From contig CAYHDY010000011.1 in NCBI GenBank assembly GCA_964355525.1, positions 1 to 27,716 of the forward strand: DNA of 27,716 nt. Reading direction: 5' to 3'. A program made the translations under genes and the position numbers. The stretch comes from XYB2-FULL-45-11 sp964355525 (lineage in GTDB: Bacteria > Patescibacteriota > Patescibacteriia > UBA9934 > GWF2-40-263). The notes beneath the pieces are model-generated. The model did no database searches. It had not been told where the DNA came from and saw only the letters and a list, made by a program, of their open reading frames with translations. Shown here one piece after another: positions 10,701-18,787 of this stretch; the first letter of the stretch is position 1, and every line of letters begins with the position of its first letter.

Positions 10701-13700
10701 ACAATCGGATTCGTTGTGTCTACGGTAAACATCGATGACGCAACAAAACTTCCTTGGTTGGAAAATTTATCCGTTGCGCGGACACGAACTTTCATGTCTG
10801 ACTGGAATTGACCGTCAAAATCTGTTCCCGCATCCCACGTGATTGTTTTTCCCGTACCGGCTGTTTGTCCGGAACCGACGGCACCCGTCGAAGAACTGTG
10901 AGTTACTGTCCAACTTGTTCCGTTATCCTCCGAAATTTCCAAATCAACCGTTACATCTGTTGAAGTATCGTCTGCGAGATCATACGTAATCGCAACGGTT
11001 CGTGCGCCGGCATTCTGTGATGCGACAACGTTCGAAACGACAGAGGCTTTTGTATCAAGAGCAAACGCGGATGAAGACGTGAATGATCCCTGATTATTGT
11101 AATAATCTTTTGCACGAGCACGTACGATCATATCTGTATGCGCTTCACCCGCAAAATCCGTTCCCGCATTCCATGTGAATTGTTTTACCCCGGTTGTTTG
11201 TCCGGATCCCATCTCACCACTGTACGTATTAACCGGAACTGTCCACGTTCCTCCGTTATCCGAAGAGACACTGAATTCAACCAACAATCCGCCGGAAGAA
11301 AGATCTGCGAGCGTGTAATCGATAAGAATATTATTTGTTCCGACAACTTGCGCGGCGGAAACACCTGAAACAACAGCACTCTTTGTATCAACCGTAAAAT
11401 TTGATGACGTTACCGCCGTTCCCGCATTTCCATATGCATCTGTCCCCTGCAATTGAATTTGCATGGTGGAATTTTCTTGATTGTTGAAATCCACTCCGGC
11501 GTTCCATGAAATTATACGACCCGTGCCCGAGGAGACACTTGCACCAACATCACCGGAAGCGGTTGTTGCTGGAACAACCCACGTAGAACCGCTGTTTGAA
11601 GAAATCAACAATGTCACGGTGTTATTTGCCGCCGTACTGTCCGCAAGATCATAGGTGAATGTCAAAAGATCCGTTCCTGCCGTCTGACTCATTTGCATGT
11701 TTGTGATAACCGGCCCGAGTGTATCAATGGCAAACGCAGAAGAGGTTGCCACATTACTGCCTGCGATCGTATCTGATGATTGCAAACGAACATAAACCGT
11801 TGAATCACCCGTATTCGGAAGATCTGTTGCAATGTCCCACGCAAATGTATAAACCGTTCCCGTAGAAGCAAAAATCAAATTCGATGTTCCGTCAGATCCA
11901 ACACCGGATTTTTCTGTCATGGTGTTCCAGATCGAATTATCGGTCGAATATTCGAACGTCGTCAGACTGTTTGTGTCATTTTGTGCATCTGTTCCCGTGT
12001 ACTCAATCAACGCATAGTTTGTCCCTGTTTGTTGAGCGGCACTTGCGATTGAAATGGATGGTGCTGTATTTGTAATCGAGCCTTGTGCGGAAAAATCACT
12101 CTCGCTCGATGAAGCATTGAGTGTATCGGATGTATTTCGAGACTTTACTTCAAAATGATATTGCGCAACCGGTGAAGTTAATCCTGTAACCGTTGTTGTT
12201 CCCCACGCAACAGATGTTCGCCAAACAGCCGCGACCCCGAGCGTTCCGTCCGCTTTTACATATTTACTTTGTGATGTTTCAAAAATGGCATATTCAAGCC
12301 CTGTCGTTTCCGATGCGTTTGGAACGACCGTCACATCAACACTCGTATTCTGCGGAACCGTAACGCTCGGCGCTTGCGGCGTGTATGGTTTTACATATTT
12401 AAATCCGACTGTTGGTGATGTGGTCTCATTCGTCACACTGTGGCCGTAATCATCCGTATGGATGATTTTAACTTTCGAAATATAATCGTTTCCATCAAGC
12501 GTTACTCCGACGGATGTTGCGTGATTGGATGGCGAAGCAGTGTTTGTGTCACCTGCAGATAACGAACCGTAAGCGTCTGTATTTAAGGCGACGTAAAAAT
12601 CATTTGTATTTGGATTGGTTTCTGTAAAAGATCCGCCGATGAGTGCTGTCGTACTTCCGGCTGTTGGTTGAGAAATAAGATCTGCAACCGTTGCCGTTGC
12701 AGGATTTTTTGTATCTAACAAGAAATCTGCAGATTCAACGTTTGTGTTTGTATTATTAAAAGTGTCTGTTCCGCGCAATCGAACACGCATCGTTGAAAGA
12801 TCGACGTTTGATGCGTCTGTTCCCGCGTTCCAAGTAATAATCTTTCCTGTTCCGGTTGTCTGTCCCGCCCCAACGGCACCTGTTACAGATGTATCTGTCA
12901 CCGTCCATGTTGAACCGCTGTTATTTGAAATATCGAGCGCAACTGTAACAGAACCACTGTCCGACAAATCATATGTGAACACGACATTATCTGTTCCGAG
13001 TGTTTGCACAGCACTCACGTTCGAAATGACTGGTGCGAGTGTATCGACGGAAAAAGCAGAAGATGAAACATCTCCGCTCAAATTAGCGTGTACGTCCGTT
13101 GCATGAACACGAACCATCATTCCGGATTGTTCACGATTTGGAAAATCCACTGCCGCATTCCACGTAACCGTTTTTCCTGTTCCGCTCGAGATACCACTTC
13201 CAATGTCTCCCGTGAGCGTTGTTTTTGCAACTCCCCAAGTAGATCCATTATCTTCCGAAATATCAATGACCACATCTGACGTATTCGCGTCTGCAATATC
13301 GTATTGAATCGTCACGGTATTCAATCCACTATCTTGTGAGGCTGTCACATTCGAGATACGTGGCGATTCTGTATCAACAGAGAAATTGGCGGAAGAAGTA
13401 TCGACCCCCGGATTCCCAAAATCATCCGTCGCACGAATACGAACACGCAAATCAGATTGCTCTTGTCCGCTGAAATCGACACCGGGATTCCATGTGATAG
13501 ATTTCCCCGCACCTGGTGAAACGTTGGCTCCGACATCACCCGTTGCGGTTGTATGTGCGACGGTCCATGTCACACCTGCATCATCGGAAATATCGAGATC
13601 GATCGTACTTATCGATAAGTCGGTCAACGTGTACGTAAAAATAACATCATTTGATCCGCTTTGTTGCGCAGCGGTCACACTCGAGATGACGGGAATTTTT

Positions 13701-16700
13701 GTATCAACAATAAATGCACTTGATTCTGCAATGGCTCCGCTCGATGTTGCATCGTTCGCTTGTAATCGAATAAAAACCGTTGCGTCTTCTATATCTGGAA
13801 GATCTGTTGCAACATCCCACATGAAATCATGCGGAGTTCCCGTGTACGCAAAGGTGAGTCCACTGATTCCGTCAGAACCGACACCGGATTTTTCTGTCAT
13901 GGTAAACCAGGTACTGCCATTTCTCGAGTACTCCGCTGTAATCACATTCACACTCTCGCTTTCCAAATCCGTACCTGTGTAATTGATCGTAGCGTATTTT
14001 GTTCCGTTCATTGTTTGCGCAACAGAACCGATCGCAATCACAGGCGATTGATTTACAGACGATGCTCCGCCCGACAATGTGCTCTCGCTTGAAGCGGCAT
14101 TTGCAACATCGGAGGTATTACGTGACTTTACTTTGAATTGATACGTGTAAGAATCATTTACGAGTCCATTCACGGTAGCGGTTCCCCAGGCAATGGTTGT
14201 GCGCCAAACAGCACTTGCGCCAAGCGTTCCGTTTGTTTGCACATACAAACTTTGCGATGTTTCAAAAATGGCATATTCGAGTCCGTCTGTCTCCGATGCG
14301 TTTTTATTAATCATCACATCAACCGTTCCATTCGTTGGATTCCCAACCGTTGGTGTGGCTGGCGTGTAAGGTTTAACAAATTTCAATGACGCACTTGGCG
14401 ACGTATTTTCATTCGTCGTCATTTGACCATAATCATCCGCATGAACAATTTTTACTTTCGAAACAAAATCATTTCCATCGAGTGTCGCTCCGACGGGTGT
14501 TGCATGATTTGCAGGCGATGCGGTATTTGTGTTTCCCGCCGATGTCGAACCGTACGCACCATTATTCAGCGCAACAGAAAAATCATTCGTGTTCGGATTT
14601 GTTTCCGTAAAAGATCCGCCAATCAGAGCCGTCGTATCCCCCGCATTCGGTTGCGATTGCAAATCCGCCGCAACATTCGTTGCTGGATTCAATGTATCGA
14701 GTGCAAAATTTGCCGATTCTGTATTTGCACTTTGATGTTCGTAAACATCTTTTGCACGAACACGAACTTGAATATCCGATTGTGCTTGCTCATCAAAATC
14801 CGCACCTGCATTCCATGTGATTGTTTTGCTTCCCGCAGCGATTCCAGCTCCAACATCTCCTGTGACACTCGTGTCTGTCACCGTCCATGTCGATCCTCCA
14901 TCTTCTGAAATATCCAATTCCACAAGCGAATTGTTTTGATCTGCGAGTGTGTACGTAATGGAAACATTTGTTGAACCAAGCGTTTGCGATGCGCCCACAC
15001 CTGTCACACGAGGTGCAAGCGAATCGAGGGAAAATGCAGACGAACTTGCATTCGACGTGTTTGAAAATGCATCCGTTGCTGTCACACGGATCATCATGTT
15101 TGTTTTTTCAAAACCACTGTAATCCGTCGCCGCATTCCACGTAATCGTTTTGTTTATTCCGGGAACAACGCTTCCAATATCTCCGGAAGCTGTTGTAATT
15201 GGGACAACCCATGTTGATCCACCGTTACTTGAAACTTCAAGTCCGACCGTAACATTTCCTGAATCTTCACTGACATCATAATGAAATGTAAACGTATCCG
15301 CAGCTGAATCTTGGACAGCGGTTACATTTGCGACAACAGGATCTTTTGTATCAACCGTAAAATTGCTCGAGGAAGTATCTATTCCTTGATTTCCAAACGT
15401 ATCATTTGCCCGAATGCGAACTTGAAGATCTGTCTGATATTGATTATCAAAATCCACTCCCGCATTCCATGTGATTGTTTTGCTTCCTGGCGTAACTCCC
15501 GTTCCAACATGACCTGTCACCGATGTGTCTGTCACCGTCCATGTCGATCCTCCATCTTCTGAAATATCCAATTCGACCAAAGAATTATTCACATCGGTCA
15601 ATGTGTAGGTAAAGGATACGGTTCGCGCACCGGCGTTTTGTGAAGCGGACACACTCGAAACCGCTGGTGTGATCGTATCAATCTCGAATGCCGATGATGT
15701 TACAAGTGAACTTGTTGTTATTGCATCAGATGATCGTAATCGAATATAAACCGTGGAATCTTCCACGCTTGCAAGATCTGTTCCAACATCCCACATGAAA
15801 TCATGTGCGGTTCCGCCCGACAAAAATGTGAGGTTGGATGTTCCATCCGAATCAACCCCCGATTTTTCCGTCATAGTGCTCCATGCGGAATTATCACGAG
15901 AATATTCAAATACGGTCAGACTATTAATATCGCCCTGTCCGTCCGTTCCCGTGTAATTGATCGTGACGTACTTTGTTCCGTCCGTTGTTTGAGCGATCGA
16001 ACCGAGAGAAATTGAAGGAGCTGTGTTCGTGATTTGCGTGGTTGCGGAAAAAGCGGATTCTGATGATGCGGCATTCCCCGTATCACTCGGATTGCGTGAT
16101 TTTACTTTGAAAATATAATTTGCAACGGGTGAGGACAAACCGCTCACATGCACTTTTCCGGAAATTCCCGTGTTGTTTCCCCACTGTCCGCTTCCTGTTC
16201 CCATGATTTCCCAAACAGCACTTGCACCAAGTGTTCCGTCTGCTTGAACATATTGGCTTGTCGAAGTTTCGAACAAAGCATACGGAACGTCCGATGCTTC
16301 ACTCACGTTTGGATTGATCGTCAAATCCAAAACCGTTGTGACAGGAGCCGACAATGTTGGCGCTTGCGGTGTATAAGGTTTTACATATTTGAATGCGGAC
16401 GACGGCGACGTATTTTCGTTTGTCGATGCATTACTAAAATCATCTACATGAACGATTTTCACCTTCGAAATGTAATCATGACCATTCAACGTTGAACCAA
16501 CCGTTGTTGCTTGGTTTGAAGGCGTTGCGGTATTTGTTGTTCCTGATGTCGATGATCCATAAGCTCCTCCGTTGATCGCAACAGAAAAATCGTTGGTGTT
16601 TGGATTGACTTCTGTAAATGATCCGCCGATTAAAGCTGTTGCGTCTCCCGCATTTGGTTGCGCTTGAAGATTCGCTGTCGTAAGTGTAGCTGGTGCCAAC

Positions 16701-18748
16701 GTGTCGAGCGCGAACGCGGAACTCGCAACGTAAGATCCTTGATTTTGATATTTATCTTTTGCGCGGACCTGAACTTTCATCGTACTTAATTGTTGCGCGG
16801 TGAAATCTGCTCCCGCATTCCATGTAATGACTTGTCCAGCACCAGTCGATTGACCTGCACCAACAGCACCGGTCACCGATGTTATTGGAACGGTCCACGT
16901 CGATCCGTCATCGTTTGAAGCTTGAACTTCAACAAGTAAATTGTCTGAAGTATTGTCCGTCAACGTATACGTAATCGAAACATTCGTTGATCCTGCCGTT
17001 TGCGTTGCTGTTACGCTCGATGTAACAGGATTCACATAGTCAACGGTAAATGCTGTCGAAGCTTCATAAGCCCCGTTGCCGACACCGTCATTCGCACGAA
17101 GTCGAACGTAAACAGTTGTGTTGTATACCGCTCCAAGTTGTGAAAATGCGTCCCAAACAAACGTATGGGAAACACCAGTAGGTGATGAAGTCAAACTCGA
17201 AATACCACCATGTGAGGGATCTCCTGTTGCTGCCGTCATGGTCACTTGTTCTCCTGTAAATGAACCTGTCAAAGAATATTCATACGTCGTCAAACTTTCT
17301 GGATCACTGTCTGCATCCGTTAATGTGTAAGGAATATAAACACGTCCTGTACTTGTCCCCTGACTTGGAGTGACACTCGAAATGACCGGAAGGCTATTTT
17401 CTGTGTAATCAATGGCAACGTTATCAAGAATCACTTGTTGCAATCCGTCACTTGTCAGAAACGCTTTCCATCGAATTTTATTATTCGTTTTTGGAAATGT
17501 GCCGATGTTTGTATTCACGACGCTTGCAACATTGTAATTTGTCGCTCCAGCAGCTCCCCATGCGGAACCGGTCCAGTATTGCCACGAAGCTCCGTCATCA
17601 TCAGAAAGTTGATAAGAAATTTCTCCGCCATTTTTTGTCGCGGTTTCTGTAAACGCATTCCAACTCACCGTTTTAGACATGGTGAGCGATGTTGTTGGAT
17701 TGATGGTTGGACTCGTTGTGTCATAACTGACAGTTGTCTTTGTCCAGTTTAGCTGAACGTTGTCGTATCCGAGCGTGAATGGCCCACTTGAACTTCCGGG
17801 AGTCTCCAACCACGCGGCGATTTTCAAATAGTAGGTTCCTGCAGCTGTTACTTTTGAAGAAACATCAAAACTACTCACAGAAGCCCAACCGCTTGTTCCC
17901 GTGATTTCACCCGATGACCAAACTTCCGTTCCGATAACTGGCACTCCGGAACCTGTGTCCACAAACGCATAAAGCTTAAATGTATTCGGAACAGGTGTTG
18001 TATCAAAAGCGGTAATTTCCCAATTGAATCCAAGAGTTGTTGTCGGATCTGCGACAGATGTTGCAAAAGATTGTGTCCAATATCCTCCAAATTCATCATT
18101 TGCTCCTGCCGGAAAACTGACATTGATATATCCACCAGGGTTTCCACCAGAGGTCACACGTGCACCAACGACGTTTGATTCTCCACCTGTTTGATCCCAG
18201 TCCGCATACGTCCACCCCGTTGTGTTTGTCGAAAAATCTGGATTTGTTGTAGCGCCGCTTGTGACACCTCCCAAATTTTTCAATTGTCCCACCCCACCTG
18301 TCACCTCGATCTTTGCAGAGTCGTATGTATAATCACCCGCAACGCTGAAATCCCAATTCTGAATCGCTGCAAGCAATGGCGTCGCGCCAAGTAAATACAA
18401 AGAAACGATACCGACAATCAACAATTTTAGCGCATAAATACCTCCAGCACTTCCAACCGTAAACAAACTGATTTTTCTTCTGACAATAAATGATTGATAG
18501 GAAGCACGAACATCTTTTTGCTTAGCCGGAAATAGGAAACCCGTCTCTTGCACTTTATCGGGTGAAACAAAAATAAAAAGCGGCAAAGAAATAACCGCAA
18601 GAATACACTCGGAACCAATAAGAAGAAGCGCTGTCGGCAGGACGGATGTCAAACCATCTTTTTGGACAACTCTTTGTTTAAGATTGAAAACGAATCCGGA
18701 AAACCGTAGAAAAAAATTTAGCCAACGGGTTTCCATATAGTTTGTCAA
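4745..18748 (-). CDS. Giant membrane-anchored repeat surface protein (4,667 aa)
   Basis: This probable adhesin or surface filament is uninterrupted over 14 kb. Residues about 33-57 and 95-123 are hydrophobic and membrane-spanning. Next come a jelly-roll-like, carbohydrate-binding-type region (about 130-340) and an array of about 111-aa Ig-like repeats (type A, 21 copies, consensus SNVTASQ...YDLADD...SSDNGSTW...GKTITWNAGTDF...VRVRATD...SSAFTVDT), interrupted by four modules of about 330 aa (type B). The order is A-B-AAA-B-AAA-B-A7-B-A7. The C-terminal end has an FN3-like domain (LHWTSATD), a GGGGGGCVGTACAP hinge, an Ig-like domain, a Pro/Thr-rich stalk, a second Ig-like domain and a last TM helix (TLIALLVLIVSVFWL) followed by RLKKK. 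Both termini are therefore membrane-anchored. Its N- and C-terminal blocks match the 275-aa protein encoded just upstream. No enzyme motif was seen. Adhesion is an inference. Confidence 0.93.
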   Translation of the reverse strand: MTNYMETRWLNFFLRFSGFVFNLKQRVVQKDGLTSVLPTALLLIGSECILAVISLPLFIFVSPDKVQETGFLFPAKQKDVRASYQSFIVRRKISLFTVGSAGGIYALKLLIVGIVSLYLLGATPLLAAIQNWDFSVAGDYTYDSAKIEVTGGVGQLKNLGGVTSGATTNPDFSTNTTGWTYADWDQTGGESNVVGARVTSGGNPGGYINVSFPAGANDEFGGYWTQSFATSVADPTTTLGFNWEITAFDTTPVPNTFKLYAFVDTGSGVPVIGTEVWSSGEITGTSGWASVSSFDVSSKVTAAGTYYLKIAAWLETPGSSSGPFTLGYDNVQLNWTKTTVSYDTTSPTINPTTSLTMSKTVSWNAFTETATKNGGEISYQLSDDDGASWQYWTGSAWGAAGATNYNVASVVNTNIGTFPKTNNKIRWKAFLTSDGLQQVILDNVAIDYTENSLPVISSVTPSQGTSTGRVYIPYTLTDADSDPESLTTYEYSLTGSFTGEQVTMTAATGDPSHGGISSLTSSPTGVSHTFVWDAFSQLGAVYNTTVYVRLRANDGVGNGAYEASTAFTVDYVNPVTSSVTATQTAGSTNVSITYTLTDNTSDNLLVEVQASNDDGSTWTVPITSVTGAVGAGQSTGAGQVITWNAGADFTAQQLSTMKVQVRAKDKYQNQGSYVASSAFALDTLAPATLTTANLQAQPNAGDATALIGGSFTEVNPNTNDFSVAINGGAYGSSTSGTTNTATPSNQATTVGSTLNGHDYISKVKIVHVDDFSNASTNENTSPSSAFKYVKPYTPQAPTLSAPVTTVLDLTINPNVSEASDVPYALFETSTSQYVQADGTLGASAVWEIMGTGSGQWGNNTGISGKVHVSGLSSPVANYIFKVKSRNPSDTGNAASSESAFSATTQITNTAPSISLGSIAQTTDGTKYVTINYTGTDGQGDINSLTVFEYSRDNSAWSTMTEKSGVDSDGTSNLTFLSGGTAHDFMWDVGTDLASVEDSTVYIRLRSSDAITTSSLVTSSAFEIDTITPAVSSVSASQNAGARTVSFTYTLTDVNNSLVELDISEDGGSTWTVTDTSVTGHVGTGVTPGSKTITWNAGVDFDNQYQTDLQVRIRANDTFGNQGIDTSSSNFTVDTKDPVVANVTAVQDSAADTFTFHYDVSEDSGNVTVGLEVSSNGGSTWVVPITTASGDIGSVVPGINKTITWNAATDYSGFEKTNMMIRVTATDAFSNTSNASSSAFSLDSLAPRVTGVGASQTLGSTNVSITYTLADQNNSLVELDISEDGGSTWTVTDTSVTGDVGAGIAAGSKTITWNAGADFDEQAQSDIQVRVRAKDVYEHQSANTESANFALDTLNPATNVAADLQSQPNAGDTTALIGGSFTETNPNTNDFSVALNNGAYGSTSAGNTNTASPANHATPVGATLDGNDFVSKVKIVHADDYGQMTTNENTSPSASLKFVKPYTPATPTVGNPTNGTVDVMINKNASETDGLEYAIFETSQSLYVQTNGTLGASAVWRTTIAWGTATVNGLVNDSYTYQFKVKSRNTSDVANAASSESTLSGGASSVNQSPVIAIGSVAQTMNGTKYATINYTGTDLESESVNVITAEYSRNGSTWFTMTEKSGVGSDGISGLTFAYTGTPHDFMWDVATDLPDIEDATVFIRLQANDATSSGAIAESSAFIVDTKIPVISSVTAAQQSGSNDVIFTYTLTDLSISTIDLDISDDAGVTWTVAHTTATGDVGANVSPGAGKSITWNPGVDFSGQEQSDLRVRIRATDDFGNPGVDTSSANFSVDTESPRISNVTASQDSGLNTVTIQYDIADANTSDVVIDISEDNGSTWGVAKTTLTGDIGSGISSGTGKTVTWNAAVDFPNREQSGMMVRVHATDVHANLSGDVSSSAFSVDTLAPVISNVSAVQTLGTDNVVFTYDLSDSGSVTVALDISNNSGSTWTVTDTSVTGAVGAGQTTGTGKIITWNAGTDASNVDLSTMRVRLRGTDTFNNTNTNVESADFLLDTKNPATATVADLISQPTAGSTTALIGGSFTETNPNTNDFYVALNTDAYGSLSAGDTNTASPSNHATSVGVTLDGNDYISKVKIIHTDDYGHSVTNETTSPTVGFKYVKPYTPQAPSVTVPQNTSVDVTVVPNASETTGLEYAIFETSQSKYVKADGTLGVAAVWRTSVAWGTTTVTGLTSPVAQYHFEVKSRNTSDTLNASSSESDFSAQGSITNTAPSISIASAAQQTGTNYALIEYTGTDAQNDTNSLTTFEYSTDNSIWNTMTEKSGVGSDGTSNLIFASTGTVYTFAWDIATDLPNTGDSTVYVRLQSSDTIAGSNVATSSAFAIDTLGPVITNMQMSQTAGTDLLTFTYDLADSTAANNTVTLLISSNSGSTWVVPATTASGDVGASVSSGTGRIISWNAGVDFNNQENSTMQIQLQGTDAYGNAGTAVTSSNFTVDTKSAVVSGVSAAQVVGTNNILIDYTLADLSSGGLLVEFSVSSDNGGTWTVPVNTYSGEMGSGQTTGVKQFTWNAGTDFAGEAHTDMIVRARAKDYYNNQGSFTSSSAFALDTKASVVSNVVASQNAGARTVAITYDLADDTSTDVTVDLEISEDNGTSWTVTHSSSTGAVGSGQTAGTGKTITWDAGTDFDGQFQSDMKVRVRATDKFSNQGSFVASSMFTVDTTNPIVSNVTASQTVGTNNVAISYDLVDDTSSNLTTILEISSNNGSTWVVPTSSATGDVGASQSPGIGKTITWNAGTDFSNQYASTMKVRVRATDSYNNQGTNAESSVFTVDTKAAVVSNVTASQSSGSTIVSIAYDLADDTSSNVTTVLEISSNNGSTWVVPTTSATGNVGTGQSTGTGKTIAWNAGIDFNNQFNTTMMVHIRANDAFSNTSGFIASSAFTIDTKSPVVSNVTAVQNIGSTNVIVSYDLADDTTTGLATVLEISSDNGLSWIVPATTVSGNVGTAQSTGTGKTITWAADTDFDNQFQIDMKVRVRATDSFANQSGFVSSVAFTLDTANPVVSNVTSSQTLGSDNVVILYDLADDSSTNLSVVLEISSNGGSTWTVPTTSATGNVGTGQSTGTGKSITWNAGTDFSGNVNATMQVRVQGSDKFTNQGNSAVSSNFSVDTKNPITATAADLKAQPNAGDVSVLIGGSFTEENPNTNDFSVALNGGAYGTSSAGDADTATPTDHIIAVGTTLDGNDFTSKVKIVHTDDFGHVVTNENTSPTAAFAYVKPYTPAAPTVENPTSNTVDVIVNKNVAEISGLEYAIFESTQNKYVQTDGSLGVSAIWQTGTTWGTVTVTGLSSPVSIYVFKTKSRNASDTAHLGTSESNLSPGASVATSAPLISIDSVAQTAASGYVMIQYTGTDAQNDLTQLLTTEYSLNGTDWLNMTEKSGVGSDGKINLPFTASGASLTFAWDAAADVSNFEGFIYIRLMGNDGTQDGNLATSSTFALDVKGPVVSNVTASQAVGSNLVNISYDVSDLTSSISTILEISSNDGSTWVVPTTSATGNIGTGQTTGTGKTISWNAGTDFNNQFSSTMKVRVRATDSFINSGSFTESSAFAVDTKVAVVSNVSASQSSGSTVVSIAYDLADDTSSNLTTVLEISSNNGSTWIVPTTSATGNIGTGQTTGTGKTISWNAGTDFNNQFSSTMNVRVRATDNFSNQGAFSLSSAFTLDTNAPTVSSVVAVQNSGSTNVVISYNLADNTASNLTTVLEISSDNGSTWIVPVITVSGNIGTGQTTGTGKSITWAADTDFDNQFNVNMKARVRATDSLGNMGTTVSSSAFTLDTENPVVSNVTASQSSGSTTVSIAYDLADDSISNLTTVLEISSDNGSTWTVPTTSTTGNVGSGQSTGTGKTITWSADTDFDGQFNNQMKVRVHAVDRFTNQGNNAESSSFILDTANPIISNVTAAQIPSTDTVSISYDLADNSSSNLSTVLEISSNDGSTWIVPTTSATGDVGSGVSTGTGKTIAWNAGTDFNNHFSADMKVRVRATDSFTNQGTNAESSVFTVDTMRATITNVLASQTDGARTVAITFDLADDASSLTNVTFEASSDNGSTWTVPTVTSNGNIGAGQSNGTGKIITWNVGTDFDGQFQTDMKVRVQATDAYGNASVITTSSAFSVDTSSPIVSNVIASQTSGSNLVTILYDLSDDTSSNVTVALQISSNSGSSWIVPATTVSGNVNGSQSTGSSKTITWNAGTDFANQDISTMRVRVQTTDRFTNIGSQTSSTDFVLDTNAPVGLSGLTNFLNTHSLITLHWTSATDTHFRHYELWYGTNETDVANRSGSATKWDETNDPLLTDALTSSTTITGLTITSDVFVKIFATDDFGNVETTDDIRVSAPAPTPIEITVSGGGGGGCVGTACAPVLPSIEDVILPIAPILSALPAVENEKEILVRGLAEQGSMIDLYDHGAFIRRLTDATTSDGIFAETIRLEEGVHLLTVKATDIAGNISPFSNEVDTRVDLTPPKAQTIVTSPISVTGPATQTPTIIVSPPVSIPKPTIVPAPAPPITPSAAAIQEVTRAVELPGLSVPMVAAATTTSQRGDRFTFRGTAFPNARVAVYLHSTQALLYQTTADQKGNWEFDHSQSAVELTEGTHSIYAVAVDPNASVKSRPSEFRLFTVKKNVFAQMFGYLNIYTTLIALLVLIVSVFWLSRLKKKGVEQV
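6035..8375 (-). repeat. Type A repeat array, copies A15-A21
   Basis: Seven tandem units of about 333-336 nt (boundaries approximate). Each encodes the Ig-like consensus with one S-x-D-x-G-x-T-W Asp-box-like motif. A15 to A18 resemble A11 to A14 one for one; for example, A13 and A17 both carry the variant ITWAADTDFDNQF. Confidence 0.85.
7791..8242 (-). repeat. 116-bp identical direct repeat between adjacent type A units
   Basis: Bases 7791-7906 are identical to 8127-8242, an offset of exactly 336 nt (112 codons). Flanking parts of the same units have diverged, so a short tract was recently duplicated or gene-converted. Confidence 0.9.
8375..9365 (-). repeat. Type B module 4
   Basis: About 330 aa in three parts: an LIGGSFTEENPNTNDF section, an FN3-like section with the YAIFEST...KYVQTDGSLG and KSRNASDT signatures, and an Ig-like section with MTEKSGVGSDG. 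It is homologous to the three other B modules. Confidence 0.85.
9365..11715 (-). repeat. Type A repeat array, copies A8-A14
   Basis: Seven tandem units of about 335 nt. Each ends in an AFTVDT-like strand and starts the next with a VVSNVTASQ-like strand. A8 and A9 are the most divergent. Confidence 0.85.
11715..12700 (-). repeat. Type B module 3
   Basis: Same three-part order as the other B modules (LIGGSFTETNPNTNDF, then YAIFETSQSKYV, then MTEKSGVGSDG). Confidence 0.85.
12700..13690 (-). repeat. Type A repeat array, copies A5-A7
   Basis: Three tandem units of about 330 nt with the ISSVTAAQ, ISNVTASQ and ISNVSAVQ starts. Confidence 0.85.
13690..14690 (-). repeat. Type B module 2
   Basis: Three-part module homologous to B1, B3 and B4 (LIGGSFTETNPNTNDF, YAIFETSQSLYV, MTEKSGVGSDG). 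Confidence 0.85.
14690..15670 (-). repeat. Type A repeat array, copies A2-A4
   Basis: Three tandem units. A2 and A4 share SLVELDISEDGGSTWTVTD, closer to each other than to A3 between them. Confidence 0.85.
15670..16690 (-). repeat. Type B module 1
   Basis: First B module. It is slightly longer because of an extra glycine-rich insertion (MGTGSGQWGNNTGISGK) in the FN3-like section. Confidence 0.85.
16690..17030 (-). repeat. Type A repeat A1
   Basis: A single A unit (TSSVTATQTAGSTNV...SNDDGSTWTVP) before module B1, preceded by a more divergent Ig-like domain. Confidence 0.8.
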
Positions 18749-18787
18749 AAAATAAAGAATGATTGAAAAAACAAAAGCCGCCGATAT

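Noticed and set aside
6035..17030. Regular short-range repetition on the minus strand as a CRISPR array
   Set aside because: The repeats are about 333 nt, diverged, fully coding and in frame; no short identical repeats with unique spacers and no cas genes.
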